From contig NC_035440.2 of NCBI RefSeq assembly GCF_002127325.2, positions 76,068,982 to 76,132,981 of the forward strand: 64,000 nt of DNA, written 5' to 3'. Below, piece by piece: positions 49,101 through 60,504 of the stretch. The notes under the pieces are model-generated. The model was not told the DNA's origin and did no database searches. It saw only the letters and a list, made by a program, of their open reading frames with translations. Source of the DNA: Helianthus annuus. Lineage: Eukaryota > Streptophyta > Magnoliopsida > Asterales > Asteraceae. How positions within the stretch are numbered: position 1 is the first letter of the stretch; each line of letters opens with the position of its first letter. A program made the position numbers and the translations under genes.

Positions 49101-50363
49101 GTGACCTTTCTCCCTGCATTTAAAACAAGTAACTTTAGATTTATCAAAACCTAAAGCTGAAAGATGAGCATCCAAAAAATCATTTCTTCTTGTAATCATT
49201 TTGAACTTTTCAGCTCTTCTCAGAACACTAGCTAAAGCCCATTTTATATCCATAAGCTCCAATTCTTCTGCATCAATCTGGTCGTAATCTTCCTACGTGA
49301 GCATCGGATTACCAATTCTCCCAGCAATCAATCCTTCATAAGATTCCAATGCAGTAACCAGTAATGCCATATGATTTTTCACGACTTCTTCAGAAAAATT
49401 CTGTCCATTTTGAAGATGTAATGCTACATTGCACTAAATCATATGTCCATTACCAACATTTGCACTTTGAACACTTGGAGGATTAACAATTAAAAATCCA
49501 CTAGTGTTGACTGAACTTTGACTGATTGATCCAGATGAATTTCCTGCACTAAACGCGGTTTGAATCTTTGGACTTGCTTCAACTGTTTGAACATTTCCTT
49601 TATAGTACAGTTTGATGTCTTGTTGATTACTTGAGCTGTTCATTCTGGCAATTTTCTGCTGTTCAAGATCCCGTGCCTCAAGTTTTTCAATAATTTGACC
49701 AATCGACAATCTGCTAAACTCTCCAGAATTTTTTAAGATCATGAGATAAGTATCCCATTCTTTCTGCGGTAAAGCGTCAGCTAGCTTTTCAACCCATTCT
49801 GCTGGAGTTTTAGTGATTTTCAGCTGAGACATGGTACGGACAAGATGACAGTATCTCTCAATGAGAGTCTTTGTAGTTTCACAAGGCATACTAGTAAACA
49901 ATTCAAACTCCGTTTTCAACAAAGATGCTTTACTTTTGAGCATTTCTGTACTTCCTTCAAACTTTTTCTCAAGTGCTTCCCAGATCGAAAACGCACTCCC
50001 ATCATGCTGAAGCAAAATAAAGATGTCTTCTTTGACAGCTTGTTGTAAAAGACTGATCATCATTTTCTCCCCTTTATAATTGTCTCTCTCTTGGTCGGTG
50101 AATTCTGAAATGATTTTATCAACTTTCAAAGCAGTCTGTGGTCTAACAAACTTTGTTTCAATACTTTCCCAAGCTCTTAGATGGTTTGCCTGAACCCAAT
50201 TTTCAAAACGATTCTTCCATCCATGATACTCCTCAATTCCCATAAGTTTCGGGGGGGGGGGGGTTTGCAAAGTTCCGGTTTTGTTTTCTAAGTTCATGTT
50301 TTGAGCAATGGCAGACGGAGTAGTCGAAGATGTAGCAAATGCGTTATAGAACTCTTCTTCCAT
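46193..50363 (-). pseudogene. Element F giant gag, stops and frameshifts
   Basis: ATG 50363 (MEEEFYNAFAT). N-terminal Copia Gag domain (GWKNRFENWVQANHLRAWE...ADALPQKEWDTYLMIL). TAG at 49436-49434 and 49295-49293 in the first frame. First knuckle CFKCREKGHFKREC (about 49090-49135), then acidic and VEKIVE heptad-like repeats (about 48510-48600). A 7-T run at 48517-48523 marks a frameshift; further shifts fall near 48210-48264 and 47500-47540. A Lys/Ser-rich middle follows, with second knuckle CYRCQEVGHIAWNC (about 47222-47265) and the C-terminal KKIFGKMIDGKAKGVK block ending at 46707. 46193-46706 is non-coding tail up to G. There is no pol. Confidence 0.85.
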
Positions 50364-50896
50364 GATTCGGCAACACGTTTTTTCTAAAACAGCACTTTTC
50401 AAGCGAAAACACGTTCAAGCGGAATATTCAGTTCAAGCGGAATCACCGACTTGCAGTTTCAAGCGAAATAACCAACTAACTGTTTCAAGCGGAATACCCA
50501 ACTATCAGTTTGGAGCGAAACCAGCACAGTTTTGAAGCGGAATCTCAGATTTCGCTTGAACTTTCAAGCGGAATAGTAACTTTGGAGCGGAATCAGTCAA
50601 ACTCAAGCGGAATCTCTGGTTTCGCTTGAAAATCTCAAGCGGAATAGCAAGTTTTAAGCGAAATAAGAAAGTTGTTCGTTCAAGCGGAATCACAATTTAG
50701 GTCCATTTTTACCATTTTTAAGCTGAATTTTGACTTGAAACTTTTAAGGGTTTGTTAAAACACTGTTTTACACAATATGTGGGAAATTTTGCCGATTTTA
50801 ACCGTAAAAACTTGTTGATTTTGAAAAGAAGGTGTAGAAATCAGAAATTTTGAGCTGAATCGGTAAGAACTCCTCCTCCTGAGCTCTGATACCACT
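50364..50896 (-). other. Element F leader with CAAGCGGAAT motif array and primer site
   Basis: Primer site TGGTATCAGAGC (reverse of 50883-50894). About 15 copies of TTCAAGCGGAAT or close variants, in both orientations, lie in 50401-50696. No supported gene; open frames through here are repeat artefacts. Confidence 0.82.
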
Positions 50897-51340
50897 TGTA
50901 GGATCGTTTTCATACCCGAACAAGTCGTTCAGAGGAGTTTTGATCTGTTTCAGAGGCGGAAACTAAGAAACAGACTTCGAAACACCTTGCAAATCACTTT
51001 AAACAACCTTCTGATTGATATAACACTGTTTACAACCACGGGATAAACCGGTAGCACCTCGGTATCCAAATATACAACTGATACTTATGATTCCGCTCGA
51101 ATGACTATTTATAGATAAGGGGTTCCGCTTGAAAGTGACAAGAAACATTTCAAGCGGAATCAATTACTTGTGATTTCGCTTGAAATAGTCACTTGTCATT
51201 TCAAGCGGAATCAGCATGTTCAAGCGGAATCAGCCTCAATTTCACTAAAGTCTACTATTTTCTCGTACAACGTGCCCTGATCTAACATATCTAGTACAAG
51301 ACTCGATACAAGACGAAGTCGACAGATGTATGCACCAACA
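50897..51340 (-). repeat. Element F 5' LTR (right copy)
   Basis: 444 bp, minus-strand TATA box at about 51105-51114, and several TTCCGCTTGAA motifs. It ends with TGCACCAACA before target copy CTTAT. Confidence 0.92.
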
Positions 51341-51345
51341 CTTAT

Positions 51346-51599
51346 GCCTTAGGAAAATTACCAAAATACCCTTTTCGCGCCAAAATTCATTTTAAGCCTA
51401 TGTAACATAATTTTTGACATATAAACTGATTTGGCAACAATATTAAACATGTTAAGGCATATTTTACTTGTCATAGGACTAGTTAGGCATTCCGAACGCG
51501 TTTTACGTGAACGACGCGTTAAAGTAGCATAAGCTACCTAAACGGGTCATAACGGGTCAAAAGCACTTAGGATAAGTTTCGTTTTAGTATGTAGGCTTT
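51346..51599 (+). repeat. Element A 3' LTR, part 2 (between F and H)
   Basis: 254 bp matching 1411-1606 plus 15416-15482 of the 5' LTR. It contains the empty site that B used in the other LTR (51528-51532) and ends in target copy GCTTT (51595-51599) of H. Confidence 0.92.
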
Positions 51600-51651
51600 T
51601 GTTAGTGCATGCATCTGTCGACTTCATCTTGCATCTAGTCTTAGACTTGTC
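51600..51651 (+). repeat. Element H 5' LTR remnant (~52 bp)
   Basis: It matches the first ~50 bp of the 3' LTR (58043 on) and then joins directly to AAGTGGTATCAGAGC. The rest of the LTR, including the TATA box, is missing. Confidence 0.85.
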
Positions 51652-51654
51652 AAG

Positions 51655-52131
51655 TGGTATCAGAGCTCAGGAGGAGGAGTTCTGCATATCACATCTGATT
51701 TTCATTGCATTTTCTTACTTCTACACCTTCTTCTTATATTGAACAAATTTTAACGGTTAAAATCGGCTAAATTTCACATATATAGTGTAAAAGTGGATGT
51801 TAACAAATCCTTAAAAGTTTCAGCTTAAAATACAGCTTAAAAGTGAGAGAAACGGACCACTTGTGATTCCGCTCGAGTTTAGTAATTCCTCTTGACTGAT
51901 TCCGCTCCAAAACGTCTGTTTCAGCTTCTAAAGTGATATCCCGCTTGAAAAGTTCAAGCGAAATCAGGGTTATTGCTTCAAAGTGTTGATTCCGCTTGAA
52001 ATACTTGAGATTCCGCTCCAAGTTGCTTGTTGAGTATTCCGCTTGAAACACTTAGTTGGGATTCCGCTCCAAATTGTATTTGGTTATTCCGCTTGAAAAC
52101 TGTCTGTTTTTTAAAAATGTGCTTTTGTAAC
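51655..52131 (+). other. Element H primer site and leader with TTCCGCTTGAA motif array
   Basis: Primer site TGGTATCAGAGC at 51655-51666 (initiator tRNA-Met). About nine motif copies lie between about 51866 and 52100, mostly GATTCCGCTTGAA or GATTCCGCTCCAA, one inverted. No supported gene. Confidence 0.82.
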
Positions 52132-55100
52132 ATGGATAACGATTTCTACAACGCGTTTGCTACTCCGTCTACTCCGGCTGTCATTGCTCAAAACATGAAT
52201 TTGGAAAACGAAACGGGAACTACCCAAAAACCCCCAAAGCTAATGAGCATTGAGGAGTATTACGGATGGAAAGATAGGTTCGAAAACTGGGTACAGGCTA
52301 ATCATCTGAGATCATGGGAGTGTATTTTGAAGAGATATGTTCTACCTCGTACTGAACTTCAAACAGAAAAACAAATCTCAGAGTTTTATGACCAAGAACG
52401 AGAAATGTACAGAGCTGAAAAAATGATGATTAGTTTGCTTCAGCAAGCCATCAAAGAAGACATCTTTGTGCTACTACAGCATGACAAGACCTCAAAGTCA
52501 ATCTGGGATGCTCTTAAAGTCAAGTTTGAGGGTAGTGAAAATATGATTAATAGTAAAAAGGCACTGCTCAAGAAAGAAGTTGATCTTTTCAGTAGTTTTC
52601 CCGGGGAAGATACAAAGAAGCTAATTGAACGATATTGCCATTTAGTGCGATCCATGTAGATGCTGAGCATAACCAAAGATCGTGAAGAATGGGTCGATAA
52701 GTTAGCTGATGCTTTACCACAAAAGGAGTGGGGAACTTACTTGATGATTCTGAAGAACACTGGGGTATATGATGGGTTGACAATTTCTCAGTTCATTGAG
52801 AAGATAGAGAGTCAAGATCTTGAACAGCAAAAGATTGCGAGGATGAACAATCCGAGCAATCAAGAAGATGTGAAAATGTACTACAAAGGCGGTGTTCCAG
52901 AAACTGAAAGAAGCCCAAAGATTCAAACTGCTTTTAGTGCTGGAGACTCATCTGAAAAAGTTGATCAAAGTTCAAACAAAAGCAATGGATTCTCTTCATA
53001 TCCAAGTGTTAATCCAAAAGAAACAACATCAAGCTTTCAGCATCAAAGTTCAAAAACTAGAAATGGTTGTGTGATACAATGCAACATTGCTTTAAATCTT
53101 CCTGACGGTCAAAGTTTTGCTGAGGAAATTGCGAAAGATCACATGGCATTACTTGGTTCCGTGCTTCTATCTTATTAAGGCTTGGTTGCAGGACGGATCG
53201 GGAATCCTATGCTAACAAAGGAGGATTATGATCAGATAGACGCTGAAGAGATGGAGCTCATGGACATCAAATGGTGTCTAGCAAGTGTTCTAAGAAGAGC
53301 AGAAAAGTTCAGGCTGATTACTGGGAGAAATGGCTTTCTTGATGCACATGTTTCTACTTTAGGTTTCGATAAATCTAAAGTTACTTGTTTTAAATGCAGG
53401 GAGAAAGGTCATTTCAAAAGGGAATGCAAGAATAGAGAAGTGAATGATCCAAAGAATCCGTTCGGAAAAGATGACTACTATCGGAAAGCCATATACCAAC
53501 AAGTTGGTCAGCAACAACAACAAGAACCCCAAGTGGCTCATGGTAGAAAAGTGATTGAGGATTCAAAGAGAGCATGTTTGGGGAATGAAGAAAGTTTTAA
53601 CTGGAACAAATATATTTCATCTGACAGCAAAGCATGCCTAATCAATGAAGATGATGAAAGGCTACCTGAAGGCTTTAGCTGGGATATGTTTGTTGATGAA
53701 AAGGGAGAGTTTAAAGCTTTCATTGCTAAGATTGTGAAAGAACTAGACATGTTCACTGAGTGGATGAAATCTATTGGAGTTAGTGTGAAGAACGAAGAAG
53801 AAAAATCTGTTTCATCAGAAGAATGCTCACAGAGTTCAGATGAAAGTTTACAAAGTGATGAAAGTTCAGAAAGAGAAGCTGTTTTTGATCAAACACCATC
53901 TGATTCTGGTTCTTCAGATGGTAATTCTGAAAATCAATTGAGTTCGATCAGTCACCAACTGATGAAAGTAGTGATGATGAGGAAGAAAGACATATTAATG
54001 TTGCAAAATCTCATCTCTCTCCTGAAAGTTTTCATTTTTATTTTGCAGATCGCTTGGAAAAACTGAAGGAGAAACGAGCAGCAAAAGAACAAAAACAAAT
54101 GAAGAGTGATGGTGTTGTTCAAAATGAAGAAGTTAAAAGTGTTGCTGAGGAGATTGCTGAAACTGAGCAAGTAACTGAAGCAGAAAAGGTGGTTGAAGTT
54201 GAGAAAATCATCGAAGTAGAAAAGATTGTAGAAGTCATCAAACCATGCTCAAAGTGTTTAGAACCATGCAAGGAATGTGCAGCTAAAGATGAAAAGCTAG
54301 TTGAGTATGAGAAGATGAAGGAACAATTACTGTTCAATCTCAATTATGTAAAAGAATCTTATGATGGTTTGAACAGAACAGTAACTGGTCTTCAAAAGAC
54401 AAACTCTGAGAGAGAAGACGCTTTGACCATGATGAACGCTACAATGATGACAAAACAAAAAGTAATCAATCATTACATTGAATAAAATACTGAGCTGAAG
54501 CAAGAGTTGGAAAAGGAGAAAATTGAGAATGAGAGAATCAGACGTTTGTTACAGAGTTATTCTAGTTCTGATTATCTTATTGATCGCATTTATCCTACTG
54601 TTGCAGGTTTCGAAGCATTCAAAGACGACAAGCCAAAGAAGAAAGATACTGGTAAGAAACCGACTGTTAGCTATAACAAGTGTCCGCCTCCGATCTGGGA
54701 AGGTTATTCTCCCAGAAAACCAAATGAGGAGCAAGTCGAAAAAGCAGTCAATATAAAGTTAAAAACCGATCCAACTGATGAATTACTAGAAAACATTGAC
54801 GTCACGTTCACCTCGTCTGACACTGATCATGAGTCTGAGTTAATCAAAAAGGTGGTCGATCAGGTGTTGGATACTGATGAGGAGTCTGAGTCAAAATCTG
54901 AGTCTGGAGGGTCAAGTTCGTCACTCAACAGTCAAAAATCATCGGTTAAACGGGTTTACAGTAAAGAATTTTTGTTATCAAAATCAAACTTGAATGATGG
55001 AACATTCGAAGTAGCATATACTTTGAATGATTCTGATAAGTTATATTCTGACAAAGAGTTTCCAATAAGAAGTGTTAAAACGGACATGATCAAAAAGGTT

Positions 55101-56048
55101 TTCAAAATGACAAAAATTAATATTTCTGAAATAAAAGATTTAAATCTTACTGGAAAACCTAAAAAATACACTTCAAGAGTTCAACAGCGGTTAAACAAGA
55201 AAAAGGGCTACAATTCTGGTTCTGGTTTTCAAAAGAAACCAAACCATAATGGTAGTTACAAAAAGAAAGGATTGGGTTTTACACCTCCTGAAAATTATAA
55301 AAATGACAAAATTTCTAAAACAAATACAAAATTTGTTTCAGGTGGAAGTGCAGAAGAAGAACAGAAGAAACTGTTATGGAGGCAATCAAACCAGGAGTTT
55401 CTTGCTGAGATGAAGAGAAAAGGAACTGGAGTTTTTCACAGAAAAGATACTCGAACTTGTTTCAAATGCAATGAAGCTGGTCACATTGCATCAGTTTGTT
55501 CTCAAATGGCAAAATCAAAACAGGGAGTATCTGAAAAACTGAAAGGAAAAGTTGTAGATGTTGAACCACCAACTGAAAAATTCAAAATTTTTGAAAATTC
55601 GACTCATGAAGTTGGTGAGTGTTCAAAGAAAAATTTTTACAAAAAGAAAGCCAAAGACAACCAAATGTGGGTTGTTAAGAAGGGTGATGAAAAGGTCGGC
55701 GATGAATCTGATTCCACAAAATCAGTGGAGCCACAGGTTGAGGTAAAAGAAGAAAAATCTGTGTCTTCAATGGATGATGTTGAAATTCCATCTTTGAAGT
55801 TTGAAAATATTAAGCAAAAGGTTGGTAAGGTTGAGATCTCAAATCAATTCTTTTCTAATCGGAAGGAATTTGATGTTGAGAAAGCATTCAATGGGAATGT
55901 TAAGAAGATTTTTGGGAAAATGGTCGAGGGAAAGGCCAAAGGGGTTAAAGATTTTTATGCAACAAAGAAAGCAACATATAACCCTACTGAGCAAGAGTTA
56001 AAAACACCCAAGGTTGGTAAAACTTGGGTGGAAATTCTTTTCTCTTGA
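52132..56048 (+). pseudogene. Element H giant gag, three stops and one frameshift
   Basis: ATG 52132 (MDNDFYNAFAT). About 1305 codons in the element. N-terminal Copia Gag (YYGWKDRFENWVQANHL), TAG at 52657-52659, ADALPQKEWGTYLMIL, TAA at 53176-53178, zinc knuckle CFKCREKGHFKREC (about 53386-53427), acidic Ser-rich stretch, frameshift between about 53935 and 54054, VEKIIEVEKIVEV heptads and a CSKCLEPCKEC pair (about 54180-54285), TAA at 54483-54485, Lys-rich region, second knuckle CFKCNEAGHIASVC (about 55458-55499), C-terminus VGKTWVEILFS. All domains align with F in order. Gag packages RNA and forms particles; no enzyme region follows. Confidence 0.87.
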
Positions 56049-58042
56049 AAAATCTGGACTTGCCGGAGTTCCCAAGTTTGTAATCGCGGATCAGGAATCG
56101 GCATCATTCTTTTTAAATTGTTTTTGTGAAATGAATCTTAAAATTTTTAAATTTTTACAGGTGATGGACTTGCCGAAGCTTCCAGGTTGGTAAGTGTGAA
56201 GCAGGAATCGGCATTTTGATTGGTAAAATGATTATGTGTAGATGTGTTATTCCTACAAGTGTGTAATTACAAGTGGTACAAAGGTTTGTTCTGACAAAGT
56301 GATTACTTAAGGTCATTAATTTGAACTTGACATAATCCTCATATAAGTGGTTGAAAAACAAGATGATGAACCCCAACCTACAAGTGGTTAAAACCAAACT
56401 TATTTTCCGGAAAAATCATTTTGATTAAAACAAACTTAAGTGTTTTGACATCTTAATGAGAAAATGGTTTGTTGAAAGGGGGAGTAAATGTGTTTGCATT
56501 TTAGGGGGAGTAAGAAATTTCAGAAAATCAAAAAACATTAGAGAATTTGAAAAAGCCAAAAACATGATAAAATGAAAAAAGAGTTTGTTGTCAAAAAGAG
56601 GAAATGATAGTACATCAGTGGACTGTCACAACATGCTAAAGAAATGGAAAGTTAAAAATGTGATAAACAATCTCACTGCGGATGTGTCAGTAGGTTTTTA
56701 CACATTTAGTAAATTGTGACGAGATATAAACCTAAAAATTTCAAACTTGCTAAATTCGTGGGTAACAACTTCTTGGATATATAGGTAACCCCTGAAATCT
56801 TGTTTGAAAGGTCCCTCTTTCTGAGATACTAGGTCTTTATACTCAGTGATATCTGGGGTATTATCCCGGGACTTCTGCTGAATGGAAATTCTGACCTAGT
56901 CCCCGTATAATACTTTCTGCAAATGCTTTGAAATATAAGCTCGCCCTCAGCAAAAATGAAAACAATAAAATTGATAGTCATTGCTGTTGAAGAAAAGATC
57001 CTCTAAAGGGGACACACCAAAAGTCGAAGCCGTCATCTCTTTGCATATACGGAAGTATCGACCTGAGCTCTCACGGCCCTCGCAATATAACCCCTTTACA
57101 GATATCATCTGTGGTATACTCACCTGTAAGACTGAATATTGGGATCTGGATACGAGAGTATATTCAAGTAGTGGGACACGCGATTAAGTTTAAGTACTTA
57201 AGACATTAATCTCGTATCTCGAAACAGTTGAACTTTGTGTGAAAATTTAAGTGGACCAACATATTGACAATCTAGGTGAATTGTTTAGAACTTAAAATGT
57301 AATCAAGCTTAACGGTGTTGGTGATTTGTCTCAAAAACTGATATGATCCTCTTACACAAACTCAAAAAAATAGTGTCTGTAAATATTTCTTTACTGCATT
57401 TCTATTATTCAAAAACCTAAAAAGATTTTTAGTATGTTTTAGCATAAATTTTTGAAAAACTCCAAAAAGATTTTTGACAACTGATATTGAAAAGCTGATT
57501 TTCAAAATTCCAAGTGCTAAACATGATGACATCGTTGTGAGAGGGAGTCTGTTTTGAAAACAAATGTGTTAATCATTTTTACAAGTGGTTCATCAAGATT
57601 ATGGAGTTAATTTTAAGGGGGAGTCTGAGTTATTGCATGTCTCTATATTTGAAATGTGTAAATGTGTGAAATTTACTTTGAGGTGGAGATTGTGCAGGTG
57701 TAAGTTTGAGCCAGGTGACGATTCTGAGCTGGATGAGAGCCAGGGTACGATCATGGAACATCATTAACAAAGCCAAGTTAATCAATCCTGAGAAGCTTGT
57801 GTTTAAAGAGCCAGGGTTCCGATACGTGAGGACTCTGAACTGAAGAATAGAGCTAGGTGATCTTGGGATATGAGCCAGACTACGATCCTGAAGCAGATGA
57901 TGCTGATGAACTTAAGGAATGCCAGCACATTGCTAGGGGGAGTCTGTTGATGCTGATAGAAAGAGTGAAGCCCAGAGACTGTTCAAGACTGATGTTGCAA
58001 AGACTCGACACCGTAAGACTCGTCAACATCTGAGGGGGAGTC
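56049..58042 (+). other. Element H 3' non-coding region with repeated polypurine tracts
   Basis: No supported gene. GGGGGAGT-type tracts at about 56478, 56502, 57616, 57937 and 58033 (terminal). The one at 57937 is followed by TCTGTTGATGC, resembling the LTR border at 58043. Block 56810-56905 is shared with F, and about 56574-56630 with F and G. Confidence 0.82.
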
Positions 58043-58809
58043 TGTTAGTGCATGCATTTGTCGACTTCGTCTTGTATCGAGTCTTAGACTAGTTAGGTTA
58101 GATCAGGGTTCGTAGATTGAGAAAATAGGAAGTTTATGTGTTTTATATAGTGATTCCGCTTGAAAGTAGATATTCCGCTTGAAATGACTTATGTCAGTTT
58201 CAAGCGAAATCAGCTAAGTTTGTTATTTCGCTTGAAGCGATTTCAAGCGAAATCAGATGTGTATATATAGGTGTGGAGCGGAATCATTTGTAACAGTTAG
58301 AACATTTGCTGAAAATCATACCGAGGTGCTGCCGGTGTGATTTCTGACTGTACAAGCTGTAATATCAATCAAATCAGTGTTTAAAGTGAAGAACAAGCTG
58401 TGTCTACCTTTGTTTCTTAGTTTCTGCCTCTGAAACAAAGTAAATTCCTCTGAAGTTTATGTGTTTTATATAGTGATTCCGCTTGAAAGTAGATATTCCG
58501 CTTGAAATAACTTATGTCAGTTTCAAGCGGAATCAGCTAAGTTTGTTATTTCGCTTGAAGCGATTTCAAGCGAAATCAGATGTGTATATATAGGTGTGGA
58601 GCGGAATCATTTGTAACAGTTAGAACATTTGCTGAAAATCATACCCAGGTGCTGCCGGTGTGATTTCTGTCTGTACAAGCTGTAATATCAATCAAATCAG
58701 TGTTTAAAGTGAAGAACAAGCTGTGTCTACCTTTGTTTCTTAGTTTCCGCCTCTGAAACAAAGTAAAATTCCTCTGAATGACTCATTTGGGTCAATACAC
58801 GATCCTACA
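58043..58809 (+). repeat. Element H 3' LTR with internal 323-bp tandem duplication
   Basis: Starts TGTTAGTGCATGC, ends GATCCTACA. Copies 58131-58453 and 58454-58777 differ at about five bases and one indel. Each carries TTCCGCTTGAA motifs and a TATATATAG box (58262-58270 and 58585-58593). Confidence 0.9.
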
Positions 58810-58814
58810 GCTTT

Positions 58815-60504
58815 GTAAACCATATTACATAAGTTCCCACACTTATTTGGTTTACAAATTAACCCTCGTACTACCCGATCCTCCGATAGGTCCGTTTATT
58901 AATGTTGATACCTATATTAGGTGCCGTTTGAATCCGTGATCTTCTAGCTTGCTTGGTGGATATCTAAAGTCTATTTAGCAATCTCAAGTGAGTACATAGT
59001 CCCCTCTTTTACTGTTTTCCAAACATTTTGGGGGTGAAACACATGTGCCTACTTGTTACTTTCGTGCTTTCCATGTTTTCACATCATATGCTTGCTATGT
59101 TCTTTAGTACACTTATAGTACATGATTTCATTACAATGTTTTGCTATGTATGTTAACTTAGCATGTTAGCACCTTGATTTCATTACATTGTTTTGCTACA
59201 TATGATTCCTTGGCATATTAGCACATTGTTTTACATTACATTTTCTGCTATGTATGTAGACTAAGCATGCTAGCACATTGATTTACATGACTTTTCTGCT
59301 TCGTATGTTAACTTAGCATACTTAGTACATTGTTTTCATATAACATGTTTACATTTGGTATAACATTTGGTTTGCACAAACGGGACTTATATACATTCAT
59401 TAACATTAGCTACGCCGCTCGGTAGTAAGTAATGGTACCATAGAACTTGACAAATCCCGTTCCTGACATCCTAGGTTTGTTTGGGTGAAAGGAATGACTG
59501 AATCCGATAACATTTCTTTTGATAACCTTGACTTAGGGTTATCCGTCTGTCTCAAGGCTTGAATGTATGCGTTAACTTACCACATAAATGTTTGTATCAT
59601 TTAAAACATGTTTTTACCTTGCAAAACATAACTTTTTGATATACTCAAAATACTTTGTTTTGTACATTTTTACATTTGGTTTAAAGTAATTACACTTTAC
59701 TTACCATACATAACATTTGTTACACATACATGACTACATTTTGGACTTTTAAACATTTGGCAATGGTTTATACAAGAACATTTGATGGTTGGTTCAAACA
59801 TGGACTTTATACATTGGTGGTTTGTTTAAGTGACTTACGTAACGAGACGTGTGTAGTATGATACAAGCATGGTGGATACGCCGCTAGTACTTCGTATATA
59901 TAAGTGCTTGTATTATATTACATGTCGTAGCGTTACTTAAATCATTTAGTTTGGACTTATACATTTTAAGCAAATAACATATTTTTCACAAGACTTTGTT
60001 TTACAAAAACAGTTTGTTTTATTACAACTTATTTTTACTTGGTTACTCTTTTAACCATACACTATTCTTTTATTTATACATATCATCTGATTTTATCGCT
60101 TTTCAAATGATTTACAAAACAAAACAAATAACAAGGTTCATGACTGAATTTCCATTAAACATTTTCTAAAACCTAAGTCATGAATCCTATTTTCACAAAA
60201 ACCTGTGTTACTCACAGACATTTTTATGCTGACGTACCTATTTTCACATGTGTTTCAGGAGCTGTTGCTTAGGATGATGATCGTGACACTAGGGCGGACC
60301 TGTGCCTTAGAGACTTAAAATGAAGATAGACTTAGTTTAACTATGTGATGTACTCTTGTTTCTTTTGATTTAAGACAATGAAACTCGTTTGTTTGATGAA
60401 TAAAATATAACTTTGTATGCCATGGTTGTGAAACAATAATTCTGTTACAACACTCCCCGACGTTTCCACCACGATTTGATGTTTTACGTGGTCGGGGTGT
60501 GACA
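58815..60504 (+). repeat. Element A 3' LTR, part 3
   Basis: It matches 15482-17175. It includes the four-unit ~52-bp array (about 59121-59330) and ends GGTCGGGGTGTGACA at 60504, where E sequence begins. Confidence 0.93.

Larger units (their letters stand above)
33806..51340 (-). mobile_element. Element F: gag-only (non-autonomous) Sirevirus-like Copia element, holding element G
   Basis: Target duplication CTTAT (33801-33805 and 51341-51345). LTRs 432 bp (33806-34237) and 444 bp (50897-51340), with about 12 substitutions by eye. In its own direction: LTR, tRNA-Met primer site, leader with a motif array, giant gag, 3' non-coding region, polypurine tract, LTR. No protease, integrase, RT or RNase H is found on either side of G, and H shows the same architecture. 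Net length without G is about 7.2 kb. Confidence 0.9.
51600..58809 (+). mobile_element. Element H: gag-only Sirevirus-like Copia element with truncated 5' LTR
   Basis: Target duplication GCTTT (51595-51599 and 58810-58814). Same family as F: LTR start TGTTAGTGCATGC, motif array in the leader, giant gag, same 3' region, same terminal polypurine tract. The 5' LTR is reduced to about 52 bp while the 3' LTR is 767 bp because of an internal duplication. No pol domain is present. It is 7.2 kb long. Confidence 0.92.
1..60504 (+). mobile_element. Element A: chromovirus Ty3/Gypsy retrotransposon, interrupted by five other elements
   Basis: A has two LTRs of about 3.65 kb, each starting TGTGACA and ending GTGTGACA. 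The internal order is gag, protease, RT, RNase H, integrase, chromodomain, which is the plant chromovirus order (Tekay/Del-like by LTR length and Gag style). The window opens about 287 bp inside the 5' LTR, judged from the 3' LTR start at 32100. Four elements (B, C, F, H) are inserted directly and G is inside F. A is itself inserted in element E: its 3' LTR ends at 60504 in the middle of E's RT/RNase H region. All A reading frames are broken. The LTR copies differ by a few percent by eye, more than those of B or C, so A is older than its guests. Confidence 0.93.

Noticed and set aside
50251..50265. G-run as a frameshift signal in element F gag
   Set aside because: It encodes a Pro run in the minus-strand gag and the frame continues through it; a length error from sequencing is also possible.
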